A program made the position numbers and the translations under genes. A DNA stretch of 45,435 nucleotides from assembly GCA_021621525.1 (NCBI GenBank), contig JAJVUU010000007.1, positions 1 to 45,435 on the forward strand, in the 5' to 3' direction. This document shows, piece after piece, positions 39,967 through 45,435 of the stretch (positions are counted from its first letter, which is position 1; each line of letters starts with the position of its first letter). Source of the stretch: Caryophanales bacterium. Its GTDB lineage: Bacteria > Bacillota_I > Bacilli_A > RFN20 > CAG-288. A model generated the notes under the pieces. That model ran no database searches. It saw nothing but the letters and a program-made list of their open reading frames with translations, and was not told the DNA's origin.

Positions 39967-40653
39967 ATGAAAAAGAATAATCAGGACATCCAGCAGAAGA
40001 AACAGGAAGAAATCGATCGTTCCGGCATCGACTTCAGGAGCGATGCCGATACGGCCATCAATTCCTCTTCTCTTTCTGCCAAGCAGCTTTCTTCCGATGA
40101 GGCATCCTTGGCTGATGCCATGGGGCAGAACGGCTTCAAGCTCTTCCTTCTTCGCACCGTCATCAAGGTCAAGAATCACATTTCCATCATCCCCATGGTC
40201 ATGGTCATCGTGACGATGATGATCATCACCTTCACCATCCAGGTCCATGTCAATGCCTGCGTCGATCTGAGAAACAACCCGTTCAATGCTTTCTTCTTCT
40301 TCATCAACATCATCTGTTCCATGCTTTCGGTTCTCTGCTACATCAACATCAATTCCAAGAAGGTGACCAAGAAGAAGTGGATCATCATGATGGTTCTCTT
40401 CTATCTCGTCATCGGCTTTGAAATTTATCTTGATATCAGCTATCTTCGTGACATCAACATCCAATTCGGACTGGTGAATTCCAAGAATGTCGTCGTTGAC
40501 GGTGACAAGCATTGGATTTCCCGTTCCTATGGATATACCTTCACCCATTTGATTTTCCTTTTCGTGGATGCTATCCTAGCTGCACTTGCTCCTGTCCTAC
40601 AGCCGTTTACGAAGAAGATTCAGATTCATATCAAGAAAAAGAAAGCAGAATAA
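39967..40653 (+). CDS. Four-helix membrane protein, unknown
   Basis: A 228-residue protein without recognised family. About 60 polar N-terminal residues are followed by four membrane segments near 73-92, 103-123, 131-150 and 185-208 and a very basic tail (TKKIQIHIKKKKAE). GGAGG lies at the end of the ATPase gene before ATG 39967. Same general plan (charged end plus four helices) as its neighbours, but no obvious sequence match to them by eye. Confidence 0.8.
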   Translation: MKKNNQDIQQKKQEEIDRSGIDFRSDADTAINSSSLSAKQLSSDEASLADAMGQNGFKLFLLRTVIKVKNHISIIPMVMVIVTMMIITFTIQVHVNACVDLRNNPFNAFFFFINIICSMLSVLCYININSKKVTKKKWIIMMVLFYLVIGFEIYLDISYLRDINIQFGLVNSKNVVVDGDKHWISRSYGYTFTHLIFLFVDAILAALAPVLQPFTKKIQIHIKKKKAE

Positions 40654-40656
40654 GAA

Positions 40657-41283
40657 ATGAAGAAAAACAATCCATCTACTGAAAAAGAAACGCTGAAGGA
40701 TGATGAAGGCAGCAAAGTCGTCATCAATCCGGATGTGGAACCCGTCGACAAGAAGACGCTGAAGAAATACAGGGTCCATTGGTATCAGAAGATTCCCTAT
40801 CCTGTCAGGGCTCTCTTCATCAAGTATTGGTTCTTCGGATTGAATTATTTCCTTTTTGATGTCGGCCTGGGTTCTCTGGACTTCTTTCAGAACAGCAATC
40901 TGGAATTCTTCACCTACGCTACCTTGATCATGATGCTGGTTTCCGGGATTGCCCTTGGTGCCTTCAATGAGGTCTTTGTCTATAACATCCTAGATGCCAT
41001 TGAAGACTATCCCGGGGAAAAGAATGACTACGTCTTCTTCAAATCGAAGAAGCTGTATTCCCTGTTCATCAATGTTCTCTACGGCATCCTGATCGGTTTT
41101 CTTTCCAGGCTTGTCAGTGGCAATCTGGCCAAGCTCATCGATCCTAGCCTGAACACCTTCTGGTTCCGTGAACCATTCACATGCGGGCTTGTGATGTTTG
41201 TTCTGGATGCTGCTTTTGTCTTTGTCAAGAATCTGGTCGTGTTGCTATATCATCGCTTCATCCATCCTGAAAATCAGGAATGA
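40657..41283 (+). CDS. Four-helix membrane protein, unknown
   Basis: A 208-residue protein without certain family. The N-terminal 40 residues are charged, then IPYPVRALFIKYWFFGLNYFLF leads into the first of four membrane segments (near 45-65, 84-105, 128-150 and 174-196). The segment between helices 2 and 3 (YNILDAIEDYPGEKNDY) looks like a conserved cytosolic loop. It is the last of the membrane genes, three bases after the previous one and 19 before the GH28 gene. Confidence 0.8.
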   Translation: MKKNNPSTEKETLKDDEGSKVVINPDVEPVDKKTLKKYRVHWYQKIPYPVRALFIKYWFFGLNYFLFDVGLGSLDFFQNSNLEFFTYATLIMMLVSGIALGAFNEVFVYNILDAIEDYPGEKNDYVFFKSKKLYSLFINVLYGILIGFLSRLVSGNLAKLIDPSLNTFWFREPFTCGLVMFVLDAAFVFVKNLVVLLYHRFIHPENQE

Positions 41284-41302
41284 GTAAAATAAGGAGTCCA
41301 TC

Positions 41303-42841
41303 ATGAAATTCACTGTTTTGAAAATCACCTGCTGTTCCGTCACTTTGGAGCTTGATAATCATGAAATCTATCAAGTCAAGGAACCATATGATGTCTTCTT
41401 AAATGGTGAATTTCTTTTTCGTGAGAAAAGAAATGTCTTTACGATATTCCATCTGAAACAGGACAGTGACTATATCGTAGGAATCGGAGAAGATGAAATC
41501 AAGATTCATACCCTTTCCGTAACCTATATTCTTCATGCCAAGGATTTTGTGCGTGGAAAGAACGAGAGGGATGATACGCTTGCCCTTCAGATGGCTATCA
41601 ATATGACACCAAAAGGTGGCCTTCTCATTCTGGACAAGGGGGAATATCATGTCACATCCCTCTTCCTGAAATCCCATATCACTATTGAATTCGAAAAGGG
41701 AGCTTCTCTTTTAGGCAACAGTGATGTTGATGGATATCCTTTGGGTCCTGGCGAGATTTCACCTCTCAGAGAAGGTGAAAAGCCTTTGGAACTCTTGTCC
41801 TGGGAAGGAAATCCGTTTACCGGAAAGCCTTCCTTGATCAATGGCTATGAAGTGGAGGATGTCACGCTTGTCGGTGAAGGCGTTGTAAACGGGCAGGCTC
41901 AGGATTCGACCTTCTGGAATGATGTCAAACATCTTACCTGGGGTCGTCCAAGGCTTTTTTTCCTGATGAGATGCGACAATGTCGATGTCATTGGTCTCAC
42001 CTTTATGAACACGCCGTGCTGGACCATCCATCCTTATTTCAGCAAGCATTTAGGTTTCTATGACCTTTTTATCTCAAATCCGAAGACAAGCCCCAATACC
42101 GATGGCATGGATCCGGAATGCTGTGAGTTCGTGAACATCATCGGCGTACGTTTCTCCGTCGGTGATGACTGCATCGCCTTGAAGAGTGGAAAAATCTATA
42201 TCGGGTCGACCTTCAAGACACCGACAAGCCATGTCGTCATCCGTAACTGCTTCATGAATGAAGGGCATGGTGCCATCGTCCTAGGTTCGGAAGTCGGTGC
42301 TGGTCTGAAGGATCTTCTTATCGAACGCTGTTATTTCAAACATACGGACAGAGGACTGAGAATCAAGACGAGAAGAGGAAGAGGCAAGGATTCCTTCATC
42401 GATGGTGTCACCTTCCGCGACATCTATATGGACAACGTCTTGACGCCTCTTACGATCAACATGTTCTACTTCTGCGATCCGGATGGAAAAAGCGACTATG
42501 TCCAGAATCAGTCTCCCCTTCCTGTCGATGACAGGACACCATACTTAGGAAAGTTCGTCTTTGAAAGGATGAAAGTGGTCGATAGCGAATATGCCCTTGG
42601 ATATTTTGCCGGCCTTCCTGAGATGCCGATTGGAGAAATCGATATCATCGATTCTTCTTTCTCGGTCAAGGAGGATGCCAAAAAAGGCAAACCGGTCATG
42701 ATGTGCAATATCAAGGACATGTCCAAGGAAGGCTTCTATTTCATCAATGTGAAGAAAGTCCTTATGAAGAACGTTACGGCATGTGGATTTGTCGGAGAAG
42801 AAAAACACTTTGTCAATGTTTCTGAGGTGGAATGTGTGTGA
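41303..42841 (+). CDS. GH28 polygalacturonase
   Basis: A 512-residue right-handed beta-helix glycosidase cutting alpha-1,4-galacturonan by inversion. All GH28 motifs are present: NTD (265-267), GDDC (287-290), GHG (321-323) and RIK (353-355), so the three catalytic Asp residues D267, D288 and D289 are intact. An N-terminal extension of about 85 residues forms a small beta domain, as in exo-acting bacterial enzymes. There is no signal peptide, so it is cytosolic and probably exo-acting on imported oligogalacturonides. AAGGAG precedes ATG 41303. Confidence 0.93.
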   Translation: MKFTVLKITCCSVTLELDNHEIYQVKEPYDVFLNGEFLFREKRNVFTIFHLKQDSDYIVGIGEDEIKIHTLSVTYILHAKDFVRGKNERDDTLALQMAINMTPKGGLLILDKGEYHVTSLFLKSHITIEFEKGASLLGNSDVDGYPLGPGEISPLREGEKPLELLSWEGNPFTGKPSLINGYEVEDVTLVGEGVVNGQAQDSTFWNDVKHLTWGRPRLFFLMRCDNVDVIGLTFMNTPCWTIHPYFSKHLGFYDLFISNPKTSPNTDGMDPECCEFVNIIGVRFSVGDDCIALKSGKIYIGSTFKTPTSHVVIRNCFMNEGHGAIVLGSEVGAGLKDLLIERCYFKHTDRGLRIKTRRGRGKDSFIDGVTFRDIYMDNVLTPLTINMFYFCDPDGKSDYVQNQSPLPVDDRTPYLGKFVFERMKVVDSEYALGYFAGLPEMPIGEIDIIDSSFSVKEDAKKGKPVMMCNIKDMSKEGFYFINVKKVLMKNVTACGFVGEEKHFVNVSEVECV

Positions 42842-43400
42842 GTGCTATATACTGATTTCCTTTGATGCAGAGGAAGGGCAGCCACGGCTTGAGAGGATGC
42901 TTGTGCGTCTTCTTCCGGATCTGTTTTCTATCAAGAAAATATCCAGGCAAGCCATCCTTCTCACATTGAAGGACGTCAAGGATCTATCCATCTTCCGGGC
43001 ATCCTTCACGGCATTGAAAATCGATAACGGCTACATCCATTCTGCCTTGGAGATACCTTCTGACAATTCTCTTTTCTATCCGTTTCTTGATTTGGTGGAA
43101 AAAGGTTGCGAAACACAGCTTTTTAAGGTTGCAAAAAACCATCCTCAAGTATATGATGAGACTTATGATTTGATTTGTTCCCTGGATAGAGACACCCTTG
43201 AAACGATTCATTTCTATATCGAAAACAATTGTTCGCCATTGTTGGCTTCCTATGCCTTGTTTATTCATAAGAACACGGTGACATACCGGGTCAACATGTT
43301 TGTGAAGAAGACGGGCATCTCCCTTGAACTTTTTTCCAACCAGATGTTCGTCTACCAACTTCTTGCTTCTCACGGAAATGAAGATGGCGAAGAAATGTGA
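42816..43400 (+). CDS. Short PucR/CdaR-type transcriptional regulator
   Basis: About 194 residues. The C-terminal domain (FYIENNCSPLLASYALFIHKNTVTYRVNMFVKKTGISLE) is a clear PucR-type helix-turn-helix, as in CdaR sugar-diacid activators. The N-terminal part is short and unassigned; the GAF-like or purine-responsive domains of full-length family members are missing. The start is uncertain: ATG 42816 inside the end of the GH28 gene is given here, GTG 42834 is the alternative, and neither has a well-spaced ribosome binding site. It likely senses a pectin-derived sugar acid and works with the following GntR regulator. Confidence 0.75.
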   Translation: MFLRWNVCECYILISFDAEEGQPRLERMLVRLLPDLFSIKKISRQAILLTLKDVKDLSIFRASFTALKIDNGYIHSALEIPSDNSLFYPFLDLVEKGCETQLFKVAKNHPQVYDETYDLICSLDRDTLETIHFYIENNCSPLLASYALFIHKNTVTYRVNMFVKKTGISLELFSNQMFVYQLLASHGNEDGEEM

Positions 43401-43417
43401 ATGACTGAGGTAACATC

Positions 43418-44098
43418 ATGACGAAAGACATCACTCCGATTTATGAAGACATCTGCAATGCCATCATCACCCTGAAACTGGTTCCAGGAGAAAAAATCAG
43501 TGAGACGGAAGCCAGCAGGAAATACAATGTCTCCCGCACGCCTATCCGCGACGTCTTCAAGAGGTTGGAAGACAATTCCCTTCTTGAAATCCGTTCCCAG
43601 TCGGGAACTTTCGTCACCAAGATAAACATGTCCAATATCGCGGATCTGGTCTTTATCAGAAACAGCTGTGAGTATTCCGTCCTCAGCGAGATTGCCGGAA
43701 AGCTGACCAAGGAAAACTATGAATATCTGATGAGGAATCTTTCCCTTCAGCAACAGCTCTCTTCTTCCAAGGCCAGCAATGAAGAGTTTGCTGCAAGTTA
43801 TTTCACTCTGGACAATGATTTCCATCGCTATCTCTATGCTCTGGCTGGCAAGGAAGGCGTGCTGAAACTCCTCAACTCCGACCAGCCGAACTTCCAAAGA
43901 TATCGATTCGTCACCTTCCTCAGGGATGATGATGAACTCAAAAGGCTCGACGAAGTTCATACCGGCATGGTCAAGGCGTTGATGGACAATGACATCGATG
44001 CACTTTCCAAGAATGTCTATGAGCATAATTTCTCCGGCCTGAGGGGTATCGACAAGGTCATGCAGAATCATCCGAATTACTTTGATATCAGAAAATAA
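43418..44098 (+). CDS. GntR-family regulator (FadR/FCD type)
   Basis: A 226-residue regulator with an N-terminal winged helix (LKLVPGEKISETEASRKYNVSRTPIRDVFKRLEDNSLLEIRSQSGTFV, about residues 19-66) and a C-terminal all-helical FCD domain containing the acidic and histidine residues that usually bind a metal and a sugar acid. Regulators of this type control hexuronate genes (UxuR, ExuR). The CTTGTATAC sites before operons A and B are the likely targets. TGAGG precedes ATG 43418. It is co-transcribed with the PucR-type gene and kduI. Confidence 0.92.
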   Translation: MTKDITPIYEDICNAIITLKLVPGEKISETEASRKYNVSRTPIRDVFKRLEDNSLLEIRSQSGTFVTKINMSNIADLVFIRNSCEYSVLSEIAGKLTKENYEYLMRNLSLQQQLSSSKASNEEFAASYFTLDNDFHRYLYALAGKEGVLKLLNSDQPNFQRYRFVTFLRDDDELKRLDEVHTGMVKALMDNDIDALSKNVYEHNFSGLRGIDKVMQNHPNYFDIRK

Positions 44099-44112
44099 GA
44101 AAGGACTGACAT

Positions 44113-44949
44113 ATGGAACTTAAAACTAGAGATTATTCGTCGAAAGAAGATTTCAAGCATTATGACACAGCAAGGCTGAGAAAGGAATATGTCGTCGAAG
44201 ATGTCTTTGGCATCGATGATTTGAAGTTGACCTATTCCTATATTGACCGTATCATTTTCGGAGGTACGATTCCTGTCGAGAAGAGGGTGGTCTTATCCTC
44301 TGCACCGGAACTCAGAGCCGAGCATTTCCTTGACCGCAGGGAGATGGGTGTCATCAACATCGGTGGAGAAGGAAGAGTCATCGTCGATGGAAAGACTTAT
44401 GTATTGAAGCACTGGGAAGCTCTGTATATCGGACGAGGTACCAAGGAAGTCGCTTTTGAAAGCAGTGACAGGAATGATCCTGCCAACTTCTATCTGGCAT
44501 CCTGCCCTGCACACAAAGAATATCCGACGACGCTCATTCCTTTTGAAAAGGCAGACCACAGGCATGCCGGAGACAAGACTCACTGCAACGAGAGAGTCCT
44601 CAACCGTTTCATCATTCCTGAGAACGTCAAGACATGCCAGCTTTCCATGGGCTTGACCCATCTTGAAGAAGGCTCCATATGGAATACGATGCCTGCCCAT
44701 ACTCATGAAAGAAGAATGGAAGTCTATCTTTACTTTGACATCGACAAGGATCAGAGTGTCTTCCACTTCATGGGACCTGCCGATGAGACAAGGCATGTCA
44801 CCCTCCATGACAGACAGGCTGTCATCTCTCCTTCCTGGTCCATCCACTGCGGTGCCGGAACGAAGAACTATACCTTCATCTGGGCCATGTGCGGAGAAAA
44901 CCAGGATTTCGATGACATGGATAATATCAAAATCGAGGATTTGAAATAG
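44113..44949 (+). CDS. kduI: 5-keto-4-deoxyuronate isomerase
   Basis: A 278-residue cupin-fold, zinc-dependent isomerase, converting 5-keto-4-deoxyuronate (from unsaturated galacturonate) to 2,5-diketo-3-deoxygluconate. The zinc ligands H196, H198 and E203 (in PAHTHERRMEVY) and H245 (in SWSIHCGAG) fall at the same positions as in the E. coli enzyme, which is also 278 residues long. Its substrate arises from the GH105 hydrolase and its product feeds the KduD-type dehydrogenase of operon A. Last gene of operon B. Confidence 0.97.
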   Translation: MELKTRDYSSKEDFKHYDTARLRKEYVVEDVFGIDDLKLTYSYIDRIIFGGTIPVEKRVVLSSAPELRAEHFLDRREMGVINIGGEGRVIVDGKTYVLKHWEALYIGRGTKEVAFESSDRNDPANFYLASCPAHKEYPTTLIPFEKADHRHAGDKTHCNERVLNRFIIPENVKTCQLSMGLTHLEEGSIWNTMPAHTHERRMEVYLYFDIDKDQSVFHFMGPADETRHVTLHDRQAVISPSWSIHCGAGTKNYTFIWAMCGENQDFDDMDNIKIEDLK

Positions 44950-44970
44950 GCTTGATAGCCTATTTCTTTT
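44944..44970 (+). terminator. Terminator of operon B
   Basis: AAATAGGCT (44944-44952) pairs perfectly with AGCCTATTT (44957-44965) around a TGAT loop, then CTTTT. The stem begins within the last kduI codons. Confidence 0.85.
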
Positions 44971-45087
44971 GCCTGGATTTTAAGGTTATTTTAAGGAATC
45001 TAATCAGTATTGGACTCAGAGAATGAGATTCCGAAGGCAATAATTATGGAATTGATTTTGATTTTACGAAATTTTGATTGACAATCT

Positions 45088-45116
45088 TTGCAATTCGTCG
45101 GAGTTGTTTATATAAG
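45088..45116 (+). promoter_or_regulatory. Candidate promoter
   Basis: TTGCAA (45088-45093), a 17-base spacer and TATAAG (45111-45116). The TTGCAA hexamer also occurs several times upstream of operon B. It may drive the downstream helix-turn-helix gene with a leader of about 110 bases. Confidence 0.4.
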
Positions 45117-45183
45117 CTATGCCTAAGATAGCCAAGCTTTTTTCTTTTGTTTAGTCTTTTTGTTACTTTTGTTTATATCCGTT

Positions 45184-45213
45184 TTGACCCTTTTTGGTAT
45201 TTAATGGTAATAT
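45184..45213 (+). promoter_or_regulatory. Promoter of the small helix-turn-helix gene
   Basis: TTGACC (45184-45189), an 18-base spacer and TAATAT (45208-45213), with the ATG at 45230. Confidence 0.5.
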
Positions 45214-45229
45214 ACAGAAAGGGGAAATC

Positions 45230-45394
45230 ATGAAAAAAGATATTGCCATTGTACTGCTTTACCATATGCTCAAGAACGGAGACAGCTTCCAAATCAAGGA
45301 TGTCATGAATCTTACGGGAACCTCGGAAAGGACATCAAACCGGTATATTGCTGATTTGAAGCAATACTTTCAGAAGTATGGATATTTAATATAA
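45230..45394 (+). CDS. Small helix-turn-helix protein, possibly truncated
   Basis: A 54-residue protein that is almost only a DNA-binding domain: DIAIVLLYHMLKNGDSFQIKDVMNLTGTSERTSNRYIADLKQYF matches the HTH_11-like N-terminus of WYL-type regulators. AAAGGGGAAATC precedes ATG 45230; a longer frame from 45194 has no ribosome binding site. Full WYL regulators have about 300 residues, so the stop at 45392 may be a nonsense mutation or the gene may be a genuine mini-regulator. The window ends 41 bases later, so this cannot be settled here. Confidence 0.6.
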   Translation: MKKDIAIVLLYHMLKNGDSFQIKDVMNLTGTSERTSNRYIADLKQYFQKYGYLI

Positions 45395-45435
45395 GTATGT
45401 GTAAAGCTAGTAACTGAAAGTAATTTGCCTTACAT

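Noticed and set aside
1..45435. CRISPR array, tRNA, rRNA, insertion sequence or prophage
   Set aside because: No regularly spaced repeats, cloverleaf, rRNA-like segment, transposase, integrase or terminal inverted repeats were seen on reading through the window.

Overview
The window looks like a chromosomal segment of a gut-type, mid-GC Bacillota, probably an Erysipelotrichales-like lineage. The evidence is the rpsF-ssb-rpsR operon, a UvrX-type polymerase paired with a YolD-like protein, MsmX-type sugar ABC transporters, lipoproteins with LxxC lipoboxes, strong AGGAGG ribosome binding sites and a CtpE-like P-type ATPase. The lineage is inferred from gene style, not from a marker comparison. 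TGA is used as a stop throughout. I see no rRNA, tRNA, CRISPR array, insertion sequence or phage gene.

Region 1 (1-5.3 kb) is mostly housekeeping: a broken lipoprotein gene, a guanylate kinase, 5-formyltetrahydrofolate cyclo-ligase (minus strand), a Y-family polymerase overlapping a YolD-like gene, then rpsF-ssb-rpsR with its own promoter, leader hairpin and terminator. Region 2 (5.3-8.6 kb, minus strand) holds a TetR regulator and a CtpE-like cation ATPase.

Region 3 (8.6-17.1 kb) is a cellobiose-type module. A sugar-binding lipoprotein is divergent from a GH94 cellobiose phosphorylase, which is followed by an ABC ATPase and two permeases. A LacI-family regulator converges on the end. The 360-bp divergent promoter region carries several CG-centred boxes and two long palindromes.

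Region 4 (17.4-45 kb) is a very large pectin / rhamnogalacturonan utilisation locus in two main plus-strand operons with a divergent pectinesterase gene between them. Operon A (17.4-29.9 kb) encodes a KduD-type dehydrogenase, an orphan lipoprotein, a polysaccharide deacetylase, KDG kinase, a CE12 acetylesterase, an ABC ATPase, a MATE transporter fused in frame to a GH105 unsaturated rhamnogalacturonyl hydrolase, and UxaB, UxaA and UxaC. Operon B (32.6-45.0 kb) encodes an LplB/LplC-type importer with a very large binding lipoprotein, an ABC ATPase, five unrecognised membrane proteins, a GH28 polygalacturonase, a PucR-type and a GntR-type regulator, and KduI. A matching CTTGTATAC operator-like site lies upstream of both operons.

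Working model: pectic oligosaccharides enter through the ABC importer still decorated. They are de-esterified (CE8, CE12, CE4) and cut (GH28, GH105) inside the cell, because none of these enzymes has a signal peptide. Galacturonate then goes through UxaC, UxaB and UxaA, and unsaturated uronate through KduI and KduD. Both routes end at 2-keto-3-deoxygluconate, which KdgK phosphorylates. The KDPG aldolase is not in the window. The most unusual items are the MATE-GH105 fusion, which keeps a perfect internal ribosome binding site and start, and the set of small membrane proteins built into the transporter operon.
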